27,883 bases of DNA. It comes from an uncultured Bacillota bacterium (lineage in GTDB: Bacteria > Bacillota > Dehalobacteriia > UBA4068). Shown here in pieces: positions 15,725 to 22,795 of the stretch. The notes beneath the pieces are model-generated. The model was given only the letters and a program-made list of their open reading frames with translations, searched no databases and had not been told where the DNA came from. Every line of letters begins with the position of its first letter. Positions within the stretch are counted from its first letter, which is position 1. The stretch spans positions 1-27,883 of the forward strand of contig CAKQQU010000018.1 of assembly GCA_934271085.1 (NCBI GenBank), read 5' to 3'. Position numbers and translations under genes: made by a program.

Positions 15725-16474
15725 CTAACCGTAAATTCCTTCCAAAAAGGCTTTGGTTTCAGCTTGCTGGGGATGATCGAAAAAGTCATCCCGGGGGGCG
15801 TATTCTATAAGCCTGCCGTTATAGATAAAGGCTATCTGATCCGCCAGCCGCCGGGCCTGAGCCAGATTGTGGGTCACTGTTACTATAGTAAACTCTTTTT
15901 TCAGGTCAAGCAACATTTTTTCGATGGCGGCTGTGCTTTTTACATCCAGGGCAGAGCAAGGCTCATCCAGCAGCAAAATATCGGGATCAACGGTAAGAGC
16001 CCTGGCTATGCACAGACGCTGCTGCTGGCCGCCGGAAAGCTTTTCCGCATTCTTATTCAGTTCATCCTTGACTTCGTCATAAAGACCGGCCATTTCCAGC
16101 TTTTCTTTTACCAGACGTGCCAGTTCCTCTTTCTTATGTATACCATAATAACGCAAGGCATATGTCATATTTTTATAAATGGAAAAAGGAAAAGGAGCGG
16201 GGGTCTGGAACACCAGCCCGATCCTGCGCCGCAGCTCTTCCTTATCCATACGGCGGATATCCTGTCCGTTAAGACAGATATCGCCGCTTACCGTTGCCCC
16301 GGGCATCTCTTCCAAAGTACGGTTGATACAGGCAAGCAAAGTTGATTTGCCGCAGCCGGAAGGGCCAATAACAGCGGTTATCTGCCTGGGAGCAATATCC
16401 ATATTGATATTATGCAAAACCTGGTTTCCATCATAAGCAGCGCTGAGATTGCGCAAAGTCAGGATCTTTTCCAT
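15725..16474 (-). CDS. pstB: Phosphate ABC transporter ATP-binding protein
   Basis: PstB is the cytoplasmic ATPase of the high-affinity phosphate importer PstSCAB. The 249-residue protein has Walker A GPSGCGKST (37-45), Q-loop VFQTPAPFP near 88-96, signature LSGGQQQR (146-153), Walker B ILLLDEP (166-172) and an H-loop His in VTHN. An AAGGAG site lies about ten bases before the ATG. The gene overlaps the end of pstA by 16 bases, implying coupled translation in a 1:1 or 2:1 complex. Its substrate is inferred from the linked PstS, PstC and PstA. Confidence 0.96.
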   Translation of the reverse strand: MEKILTLRNLSAAYDGNQVLHNINMDIAPRQITAVIGPSGCGKSTLLACINRTLEEMPGATVSGDICLNGQDIRRMDKEELRRRIGLVFQTPAPFPFSIYKNMTYALRYYGIHKKEELARLVKEKLEMAGLYDEVKDELNKNAEKLSGGQQQRLCIARALTVDPDILLLDEPCSALDVKSTAAIEKMLLDLKKEFTIVTVTHNLAQARRLADQIAFIYNGRLIEYAPRDDFFDHPQQAETKAFLEGIYG

Positions 16475-17298
16475 TTACCTTTTCTCCTTCTGGCATAAAG
16501 GGTAGCGATAGTATTGCTAAGCAGGACAATGACCATCAGCACAAAGGCTGTTCCGTAGGCTTGCGGCATGGATGTTCCCTGGGCCAGCAGCAAATAAAGA
16601 TGCAGGGGCAAAGCCATGGCCGGAGAGGTCACAGATGTGGGCGCTGAGGCAAAGGCTACTCCCCCGGTGAATATCAGCGGAGCGGTAGCGCCCATGGCAA
16701 AGCAGGCCCCCAAAATAATGCCGCTGACCAGCTCGCCTCTTACGGCAGGCATGACAATATGAGAGATAGTATAGGCCCGGGAGCAGCCCAGGGCATAGGA
16801 AGCCCGTACCAGATCAGGCGGCAATTCCCGCATTGCTTTTTCGGCCCGCACCTGGATAAAGGGCAGTATCATAATAGCCAGAGCCACGCCGCCCGCTAAA
16901 ATGCAGCGGTTCCAGCCCAGAGTACGCACCAGCAGGCTGTAAGAAAACAGACCTAATACAATAGAGGGGATACCGGCTATGCTCTGTACTACACTATGGA
17001 TAAAATTGACCAGCTTTTTATTGCGGCAATAGAACACCGTATATAATGCAGTAGCTATGGCAGGCACGCCGCCCAGTATAACTGCTACTGCCGTAAACCA
17101 GATGCTTCCGGCAATAGCAGGCCAGATGCCGCCTTCGCTGCCCAGGACCGCACCGCTGGGTGATTGCGAAACGAAATCCCAGCTTATTACGGAAGATCCC
17201 CGATAGAAAATATAGGCAAACAGGAATGCAATCACCGCGCCTACCAGAAAGATGCTCAGATAGGCCCATATTTTGGTCAGTTTGGCTAAAAACTTCAT
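16459..17298 (-). CDS. pstA: Phosphate ABC transporter permease PstA
   Basis: One of the two membrane subunits of the phosphate importer. The 279-residue protein has about six membrane helices and the PstA pattern, including SGAVLGSEGGIWPAIAGS near the first external loop, GIPSIVLGLFSY, the ABC-contact loop ASYALGCSRAYTISHIVMP and GATAPLIFTGG. The ATG follows GGAGG at seven bases. It begins nine bases after pstC and overlaps pstB. Content and length are normal. Confidence 0.95.
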   Translation of the reverse strand: MKFLAKLTKIWAYLSIFLVGAVIAFLFAYIFYRGSSVISWDFVSQSPSGAVLGSEGGIWPAIAGSIWFTAVAVILGGVPAIATALYTVFYCRNKKLVNFIHSVVQSIAGIPSIVLGLFSYSLLVRTLGWNRCILAGGVALAIMILPFIQVRAEKAMRELPPDLVRASYALGCSRAYTISHIVMPAVRGELVSGIILGACFAMGATAPLIFTGGVAFASAPTSVTSPAMALPLHLYLLLAQGTSMPQAYGTAFVLMVIVLLSNTIATLYARRRKGKWKRS

Positions 17299-17307
17299 TA
17301 TGGCCTC

Positions 17308-18174
17308 CTATCTCAACAGCCGCTTGCGCAGGCGGCCTATACCGAAATTGATAATAAACAGCAGCAGCATCAGCACCAGGCCGGCTGCATACAGCGCGTG
17401 ATAATGAGGGCTGCCGGCTACTGCCGTTCCCATCTCCAAAGCAATAAGGGAGGCTATGGATTCCGCCTTGCCCAGCAGGCTGGGGAAAAGATTGGCGTTA
17501 CCCATGACCATCATCACCGCCATAGTCTCGCCCATGGCCCGACCAATAGCCAGAATCATGCTCAACAAAATGCTGCGGACGGAAAGGGGCAGTATCACAT
17601 GAGCCACAGTATACCATTTGTCTATACCCAAGGCCTGGGATACAGGCAAATAGCGGCGGGAAAGCTTTAGCATGGTATCGCTGATAGAGGATACCAGAAA
17701 GGGCAGTATCATCACTGCCAACAGGATACCTGCAGTCAGCACCGAGGTGCCTGAGGGATGTCCTGCCCGGATAAAGGCCTTGACCAGGATCACCAGACCG
17801 ATAAAGCCATATATCACCGAGGGTATGCCCGCCAAAAGGTCAATAAAAGGATAAAGCAGGCTGCGGGCCCGCTCAGAGGCCACGCAGGAAAGATAGATGG
17901 CAGCGCCGATGCCGATAAGGATAGCCAGAACCATAGCCACAAAGGAAACATAAAGGGTGGCAACAATAAAATTGAATATGCCGAAAGAAGTCTCTCCGGT
18001 ATAATCAACCGGCATCCACCGCTGGCCGAACAGAAACTCGCCTACGGAAGTTTCCTGAAAAAGGGGCAAGGCCTCGTGAACGATAAAATAGATCACGAAA
18101 GCCAGCGCCAGCAGAGTCGCTATGGTAAGCAGCTGTATCACTATGCCTAATATCTTATTTACTGCCTTGTGCAA
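17308..18174 (-). CDS. pstC: Phosphate ABC transporter permease PstC
   Basis: The partner membrane subunit of PstA. The 288-residue protein has about six membrane helices with GTLYVSF-like and GIPSVIYGFIGL segments, the ABC-contact loop SQALGIDKWYTVAHVILP and GRAMGETMAVMMVMGN, all typical of PstC. The start is a TTG at 18174, eight bases after GAGGT; no nearer ATG fits the N-terminal membrane segment. The weak start and the hairpin at 18219-18248 probably keep permease levels below those of the binding protein PstS encoded just upstream. Confidence 0.94.
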   Translation of the reverse strand: MHKAVNKILGIVIQLLTIATLLALAFVIYFIVHEALPLFQETSVGEFLFGQRWMPVDYTGETSFGIFNFIVATLYVSFVAMVLAILIGIGAAIYLSCVASERARSLLYPFIDLLAGIPSVIYGFIGLVILVKAFIRAGHPSGTSVLTAGILLAVMILPFLVSSISDTMLKLSRRYLPVSQALGIDKWYTVAHVILPLSVRSILLSMILAIGRAMGETMAVMMVMGNANLFPSLLGKAESIASLIALEMGTAVAGSPHYHALYAAGLVLMLLLFIINFGIGRLRKRLLR

Positions 18175-18218
18175 AACTTCTTACCTCGCAACAGGGATAA
18201 ACCCGAAATAATACCAAA

Positions 18219-18248
18219 TGCTGCCACCGCAACCTGGCGGTGGCAGCA
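18219..18248 (-). terminator. Intercistronic hairpin between pstS and pstC
   Basis: Arms TGCTGCCACCGC and GCGGTGGCAGCA pair perfectly over 12 bp with a six-base loop. On the minus strand the stem is followed by a mixed TTTGGTATTATTT tail rather than a pure T run. It probably gives partial termination or shields the pstS message from decay, so that the binding protein is made in excess. Confidence 0.75.
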
Positions 18249-18282
18249 AAGGCAAAATAGAAGTATCTAATGAACTTTTAAT

Positions 18283-19218
18283 TTAGAAAGCGGGGATATA
18301 ACCGTTGGCGCGGACAACTTCCCGGCCGGTATCAGAAAAGATGTAATCGATAAAAGCCTGTTCGGAAGGAGTGGCGGCGCTGCCGGCGATGAAGAGTACA
18401 GGACGCTGAATGGTGTAAGCGCCGCTGACGATATTTTCTTCACTGCATTCAACGCCATCAACTTTCATGGCAAAGAGCACCTGGCCGTCCTTATTGGCTT
18501 TGGTATAAGCGCCGTAACCGGCATAACCGATAGCCCATTTGTTACCGGCAATATTGGTAGCCAGCTCGGTCATGGAAGCGGACTGGGTGGCAGCAGCGGT
18601 AACTTCGGAATCGCCCATAACGGATTTCTGGAAAACTTCATAAGCGCCGCCGGACAGATCGCGGATAAAGACCTGGATAGCCTCGGCAGGCAAAGAAGCG
18701 TCTACCTGATCCCAGGTAGTGATCTCGCCGGCAAAGATCTGGCGGATAGTATCGGTGCTCAGATCATCCAGCACACCGCAGATGGGGTTTTCGGCATTAA
18801 CGGCAACAGTCAAAGCGTCCTTGGCCACTACATATTCGGTATAACCTTCGCCCAGAGCTTCTTTTTCGCTGTCCTTAACTTCCCGGGCGATCATACCAAA
18901 ATCGCAGGTACCGTCAATAACTGCAGAAGCGCCCACGCCGGAACCGCCGGGAGCGACATAGATGGATATGTTTTTATTGGGGAATTCGGCATTTACAGCA
19001 TCCCAGGTAACATACTCCTCGGTGAAGGAAGAAGCCAGGGAAGAAATAATAGGATACAGAGAGGTGGAGCCGCAGAACATAATGCTGGCCTGGAAATCGC
19101 CGTTTTCAGTGGTGGCGGCGCCATCGCCGGCAGGCTGATCGGTATTATCGCCGTTGCCGCAGGCAGCAAAGGCAAATACCAGCATCACGGAAAGCAGTAT
19201 TACTAAAAACTTTTTCAT
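18283..19218 (-). CDS. pstS: Phosphate-binding lipoprotein PstS
   Basis: PstS captures inorganic phosphate outside the membrane and passes it to PstCA. The 311-residue precursor has a lipoprotein signal ending in AAC with Cys20, then an Asp/Gly/Thr-rich linker. Ligand-contact segments typical of the family are GSTSLYPIISSLA, PGGSGVGASAVIDGTCDFGM and RDLSGGAYEVFQ. The ATG lies eight bases after AAGGAG. It is the first gene of the operon, with its own promoter at 19280-19308. Its position before the strong hairpin suggests high expression. I found no obvious Pho box, so phosphate control is assumed, not shown. Confidence 0.96.
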   Translation of the reverse strand: MKKFLVILLSVMLVFAFAACGNGDNTDQPAGDGAATTENGDFQASIMFCGSTSLYPIISSLASSFTEEYVTWDAVNAEFPNKNISIYVAPGGSGVGASAVIDGTCDFGMIAREVKDSEKEALGEGYTEYVVAKDALTVAVNAENPICGVLDDLSTDTIRQIFAGEITTWDQVDASLPAEAIQVFIRDLSGGAYEVFQKSVMGDSEVTAAATQSASMTELATNIAGNKWAIGYAGYGAYTKANKDGQVLFAMKVDGVECSEENIVSGAYTIQRPVLFIAGSAATPSEQAFIDYIFSDTGREVVRANGYIPAF

Positions 19219-19279
19219 GATTATTCTCCTTTTGCAATTTGTAATAGTTCAATAATTTATGCTTGTATCAAGCAAATTT

Positions 19280-19308
19280 ATTTTACATTCCCTGCATTTT
19301 ATTTGCAA
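19280..19308 (-). promoter_or_regulatory. Promoter of the pst operon
   Basis: On the minus strand TTGCAA (19303-19308) and TAAAAT (19280-19285) are 17 bases apart. The start would be near 19273, followed at once by a small inverted repeat (GCTTG-TAT-CAAGC, 19261-19273) that could be a leader hairpin or an operator. The leader is about 55 bases. The stretch 19309-19413 is very AT-rich and shows nothing else. Confidence 0.65.
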
Positions 19309-19413
19309 TAAATTTGCCGTATTATATAATTTCCCTATAAATAGAAGTGGTTTATAGATAAATAAAATATATAAATATGCCCATACATTATTTTTTTTAA
19401 TAGCAAACCGCGC

Positions 19414-19444
19414 CAATAAAAAACGGCATAGCTTCTGCTATGCC
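19414..19444 (-). terminator. Terminator of rpsT
   Basis: Arms GGCATAG (19425-19431) and CTATGCC (19438-19444) enclose a six-base loop and are followed on the minus strand by GTTTTTTATT. It lies about 60 bases after the rpsT stop. Confidence 0.85.
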
Positions 19445-19506
19445 ATTTCATTACGATTTATAATAATATTGCTTTATTAAACCGCGCTCCAAAAGCGCCG
19501 GCCTTA

Positions 19507-19767
19507 TTACATATTATTAAAGTCTCTGTACAGATTGGATTTCCGTCTTGCGGCGGCATTTTTATGGATAATGCCTTTGCCTGCGGTTTTATCCAGGACG
19601 CTGCAGGAAGCCTTTAATTCTCTTTCAGCAGCCTGCTTATCGCCCTCCTCCACGGCGGCGGCAAACTTTTTCAACTGAGTTTTCATTGCATTTCTGATAG
19701 CCATGTTATGCTGTCTTCTGGTCTCAGCAATAATGACGCGCTTTTTCGCAGATTTGATATTAGGCAT
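19507..19767 (-). CDS. rpsT: 30S ribosomal protein S20
   Basis: S20 binds 16S rRNA in the body of the small subunit. The 86-residue protein has the standard start MPNIKSAKKRVI, the NMAIRNAMKTQLKKF helix, and the C-terminal GKGIIHKNAAARRKSNL segment; it is strongly basic. The ATG at 19767 follows GGGAGGTGA at six bases; a longer frame from 19824 would lie in the leader. It is monocistronic with its own promoter (19830-19858) and terminator (19414-19444). Confidence 0.98.
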   Translation of the reverse strand: MPNIKSAKKRVIIAETRRQHNMAIRNAMKTQLKKFAAAVEEGDKQAAERELKASCSVLDKTAGKGIIHKNAAARRKSNLYRDFNNM

Positions 19768-19829
19768 GATTTCACCTCCCGATTCAGGATATATATCATA
19801 AATGTGATATCGATATAAACGCAATGTTT

Positions 19830-19858
19830 ATTTTAACATGGGCCGTAAATAAATGCAA
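19830..19858 (-). promoter_or_regulatory. Promoter of rpsT
   Basis: On the minus strand TTGCAT (19853-19858) is followed at 17 bases by TAAAAT (19830-19835), with TGT just before the -10 giving an extended form. The leader of about 55 bases contains several GATAT/ATATC repeats that might form weak structure; autoregulation by S20 is possible but not evident. Confidence 0.7.
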
Positions 19859-19882
19859 GTATTTTTTAATAACCCTGCAAAC

Positions 19883-20641
19883 CTATTGCCAATACTGATA
19901 GCTGAATTCCAGCACGCCCAAAGTACCGGGAGCTATCTCATAGGGATCAAAAAGCACCTTGATATATTTGCCATCCACATACCAGTTATTCCCATTAAGA
20001 TGGTTCCGGATAAGCTCATCATATCCCGGATAATAATTATCCTCCTCGCCGGCTGCCCTTATCTGCTCAACAATAGCTTCCCCAAGCAGCTGCCGGTAAT
20101 CTTCTCCCAAAATATCCGCCAGCAGCACCTGCTTTCCGGTGCTCACATCATAAACATAGGCCATAGAATATTCCGCGGAATGGGCGGCGTCGCGGCAACG
20201 GTCATACCCCCTCACAACTATACTGGCCAAAGTGCTGTAGCTGGAAGCATACCCGTCATAATAAGCAAGCTCATAGTTAAGCTCGTGCTCAAAGGTCAGG
20301 CTGTTATCCGCCTCGTAAAGCATAGCGTCATTATCAGCTTTTTGCTGCAGATAATCCTGTACATGCCTTTCCATATCTTCATTGATATCATTCAGCAAAT
20401 CATTTTCTTCATAAAAGCTGCCGCTCAGTTGTATCCTGTTCAAAACAGCCTTGCTGCCGGGGGCTCCCAGGGCGTCCAGCTCAGTCACTTCCTGCCAGCT
20501 TTCCACGGTTATGCTCAGTACTTCGTCGTTTTCTTCTGGGTCTTTGCCGCTTTGGCAGGCAGCAAGCGAGAGCATTAAAAGGCAGCACAGTCCTGAAAAT
20601 ATGTATTTTTTTATTGACCTTTTTTTCATAAGGAGCACCAT
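19883..20641 (-). CDS. Lipoprotein with DUF3298 (RsiV-like) domain
   Basis: The 252-residue protein has a lipoprotein signal (basic KKRSIKK, hydrophobic core, LAAC with Cys29), so it is anchored outside the membrane. The middle resembles the DUF4163/PdaC-type region and the C-terminal part is DUF3298, recognisable by WYVDGKYIKVLFDPYEIAPGT near the end. Such domains occur in RsiV-type anti-sigma factors and in peptidoglycan deacetylases, but here there is no membrane-spanning cytoplasmic anti-sigma part and no deacetylase, so the role is unknown. The ATG comes one base after the stop of the aldo/keto reductase and has no clear ribosome site, suggesting translation by coupling. An internal ATG at 20629 is the alternative. 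Confidence 0.82.
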   Translation of the reverse strand: MVLLMKKRSIKKYIFSGLCCLLMLSLAACQSGKDPEENDEVLSITVESWQEVTELDALGAPGSKAVLNRIQLSGSFYEENDLLNDINEDMERHVQDYLQQKADNDAMLYEADNSLTFEHELNYELAYYDGYASSYSTLASIVVRGYDRCRDAAHSAEYSMAYVYDVSTGKQVLLADILGEDYRQLLGEAIVEQIRAAGEEDNYYPGYDELIRNHLNGNNWYVDGKYIKVLFDPYEIAPGTLGVLEFSYQYWQ

Positions 20642-20642
20642 T

Positions 20643-21650
20643 TTATTTACCGAAAAGTTCCTTTACCAAACTCATCTTCTGCCGTATGGGCAAATTATAA
20701 GGGCAGCGCTGTTCGCATTTTCCGCAGCCGGTACAATCCCCGGCATGAGCTGCAAAAGCCATATAACGGCTGCGGGCCCAGTCTGACAAATCATAATTGG
20801 CCACATAGTTGGCCATGGTAAAGCAGCCGGGTATGTCAATACCGGCACTGCAGGGAGCACAATAGCCGCAGCGGCGGCAGAAATCTCCCCCAAGACGAAT
20901 TTTCCACTGCTCTATTTCCGCCAATTCCCGGCTGTCCAAAGGCGAGATCGTTTCTGCTGTGTGCAAATTTTCTGCCGCCTCCGGCAGCTCCGCCATACCC
21001 GGGATCGCAATAGTACAGTTTTCATCATTAAGTATATAGCGCAGGGCCAGCCGGCCATCTGTGATATTACCGCCTGCCATGGGCTTCATGGCGATCACAC
21101 CGATATTATTCTGCCGCGCCAGAGCAAAGCTATCACGACCCTGATTTTCGACTATATTATAAGGGAACATCACTGTTTCCACCAGCTGCTGCTCAACAGC
21201 CTGATGCAGGGCTTTTGGGGAATGAAAGGTAGCGCCCAAATGCCCTACCAACCCCTGGCTGATGGCGTCTTCAATGGCGCGGGCAGCTCCTTTATCATCA
21301 AAAACTTTGGCAAAATCTTTTAAAGGCAAATTATGCAGCTGATAAAGCTCTATATGATCTGTCTGCAGATTGCGCAGGGTAGTTTCAATATCCCGCCGCA
21401 TATCCTCATAGGTACGGGACATTGATTTGCTGGCCAGGATAAATCTATCCCGTTTTCCCTTTAAGGCATATCCCAAATATTCCTCGGATACCGAATAGCC
21501 TCTGGCTGTATCTATAAAATTAACGCCACCCTCTGCCAAAAGATCAATAAGCGCGGCTGTACCCGGCTTATCTATACGCTGAATAGGTATGCCTCCCAGA
21601 CCCAGCACAGATACGCGCAGACCGCTTTTTCCCAGTACGCGATATTGCAT
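20643..21650 (-). CDS. Aldo/keto reductase with C-terminal 4Fe-4S ferredoxin domain
   Basis: Residues 1 to about 245 form an aldo/keto reductase barrel with the catalytic tetrad in view: Asp47 and Tyr52 (FIDTARGY), Lys75 (ASKS) and His106 (YQLHN). Residues about 255-335 carry two cysteine groups, C258-x2-C-x2-C-x2-C plus C276, and C306-x2-C-x2-C-x3-C316-P, the second a typical 4Fe-4S ferredoxin motif. Such fusions are common in strict anaerobes and may link carbonyl reduction to ferredoxin-like electron transfer; the substrate is unknown. The ATG follows AGGAGGT at six bases. It is co-transcribed with the DUF3298 lipoprotein from the promoter at 21679-21708. Confidence 0.94.
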   Translation of the reverse strand: MQYRVLGKSGLRVSVLGLGGIPIQRIDKPGTAALIDLLAEGGVNFIDTARGYSVSEEYLGYALKGKRDRFILASKSMSRTYEDMRRDIETTLRNLQTDHIELYQLHNLPLKDFAKVFDDKGAARAIEDAISQGLVGHLGATFHSPKALHQAVEQQLVETVMFPYNIVENQGRDSFALARQNNIGVIAMKPMAGGNITDGRLALRYILNDENCTIAIPGMAELPEAAENLHTAETISPLDSRELAEIEQWKIRLGGDFCRRCGYCAPCSAGIDIPGCFTMANYVANYDLSDWARSRYMAFAAHAGDCTGCGKCEQRCPYNLPIRQKMSLVKELFGK

Positions 21651-21678
21651 AAATGACCTCCTGCCATGCTTTTTACAT

Positions 21679-21708
21679 ATTATAACACGGGCGGCAGAGC
21701 CATGTCAG
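21679..21708 (-). promoter_or_regulatory. Promoter of the aldo/keto reductase, within the yebC 3' hairpin
   Basis: On the minus strand CTGACA (21703-21708) and a consensus TATAAT (21679-21684) are 18 bases apart, with TGT giving an extended -10. The -35 box lies in the loop of the hairpin at 21689-21719. The start of transcription would be near 21672, about 20 bases before the start codon. Confidence 0.7.
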
Positions 21709-21719
21709 CACTGCCGCCC
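21689..21719 (-). terminator. Hairpin after yebC, tail lacks a T run
   Basis: Arms GGGCGGCAG (21689-21697) and CTGCCGCCC (21711-21719) pair perfectly over nine GC-rich bases with a 13-base loop, 30 bases after the yebC stop. The following bases are GTGTTATAAT rather than a T run, so termination may be incomplete. The element overlaps the next gene's promoter. Confidence 0.55.
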
Positions 21720-21748
21720 CAAATTTCAGTTTTTGATCAATACCCTTA

Positions 21749-22498
21749 CTAATCCAACTGCTCCATGATCTCATCGCTGATATCATAATTTGCATAAACA
21801 TTGCGCACATCATCATTATCATCCAGCGCGTCTATCAGCTTCATCAGCTTCTGGGCAGTTTCCACATCGGTGATCTCGATATTGTTGGAAGGCTTCATAA
21901 TAATATCGGCGCTGGGCATATCATAGCCATGCTCCTCCAGATAGGCACGGACAGCCTCCAGATCTCCCGGTTCAGTATATACGGTAGCAGTATCCTCGTT
22001 GACCTCTACGTCCTCTGCGCCTGCTTCCAGGGAGTCCTCAATAACCGTATCCTCATCCTTGCCTTCCATATTCAGAACTATCTCGCCTACCCGCTGGAAC
22101 ATATAGCTGACGCAGCCAGTCTCGCCCAGATTGCCGCCATTGCGGCTGAAAAGATAACGAATCTCGCTGGCGCAACGGTTACGGTTATCAGTCATCATCT
22201 CACAAAGTATAGCTACGCCCCCTGCACCGTAACCTTCATAAAAGAATTCTTCAATGGCATTGCTTTCGCCCATACCGGCGGCTTTTTCAATGCAGCGCTT
22301 GATATTATCGGAAGGCATATTGGCTGCCTTAGCCTTCTGAATGCATAATTTCAGACGGAAATTGCCGTCAGGGTCGGGCCCTCCCAAACGAACTGCGACC
22401 TGGATCTCTTTGGCGATCTTAGTAAAGATCTTGCCCTTTTCCGCATCGTTTGCGCCTTTTTTACGTTTAATATTTGCCCACTTGGAATGTCCTGACAT
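21749..22498 (-). CDS. yebC: YebC/PmpR/TACO1 family protein
   Basis: The 249-residue protein is full length and shows the family's near-invariant start MSGHSKWANIKRKKGAND, the GGPDPDGNFRLKLCIQKAKAANMPSDNI segment and the acidic C-terminal domains. The family was long annotated as a transcription regulator; later work on YebC and mitochondrial TACO1 points to a translation role on difficult sequences such as proline runs. Which holds here cannot be told from sequence. The ATG lies seven bases after GGAGGGAGA. It is probably transcribed alone from upstream, with a hairpin after it. Confidence 0.96.
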   Translation of the reverse strand: MSGHSKWANIKRKKGANDAEKGKIFTKIAKEIQVAVRLGGPDPDGNFRLKLCIQKAKAANMPSDNIKRCIEKAAGMGESNAIEEFFYEGYGAGGVAILCEMMTDNRNRCASEIRYLFSRNGGNLGETGCVSYMFQRVGEIVLNMEGKDEDTVIEDSLEAGAEDVEVNEDTATVYTEPGDLEAVRAYLEEHGYDMPSADIIMKPSNNIEITDVETAQKLMKLIDALDDNDDVRNVYANYDISDEIMEQLD

Positions 22499-22567
22499 AC
22501 TTTTCTCCCTCCGAAAACAAAAATTGGCAACAGGGTCTGCGCCCTATAATAATATTGATACATAAAT

Positions 22568-22573
22568 ATTATA
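22568..22573 (-). promoter_or_regulatory. Likely -10 box of yebC
   Basis: TATAAT is present on the minus strand about 70 bases before the yebC start, in an AT-rich stretch. No good -35 is seen 16-18 bases upstream, so the promoter call is tentative. Confidence 0.4.
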
Positions 22574-22623
22574 TAACATCCGGCCCAAATACTCCACCCC
22601 TAAAAGTAAAAATCTCAAATAAA

Positions 22624-22654
22624 AAGAGCAAGCTGCTGTAAACGGCTTGCTCTT
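22624..22654 (-). terminator. Terminator of the penicillin-binding protein gene
   Basis: Arms AAGAGCAAGC (22624-22633) and GCTTGCTCTT (22645-22654) pair perfectly with an 11-base loop and are followed on the minus strand by a T run (TTTTTATTT). It lies about 140 bases after the PBP stop codon; the stretch between holds only a 45-codon frame without a ribosome site. Confidence 0.9.
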
Positions 22655-22795
22655 AAATTTGTAGTAAAACATATGGGGCCAGATCATCGGCAATCAGGAA
22701 GCTGGCAATGCCCCGGCAAATTATGCCGGCAATACCTTTACCCGGCCGGCTAAAACAGTTGCCGCTATCCCCGAGTATGCTAAAAGCCAAACCCC

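Noticed and set aside
22653..22790. 45-codon minus-strand frame directly after the PBP gene
   Set aside because: Only a TTG start with a badly spaced AAGGGG is available, the stop lies inside the terminator stem, and 45 open codons are expected by chance.
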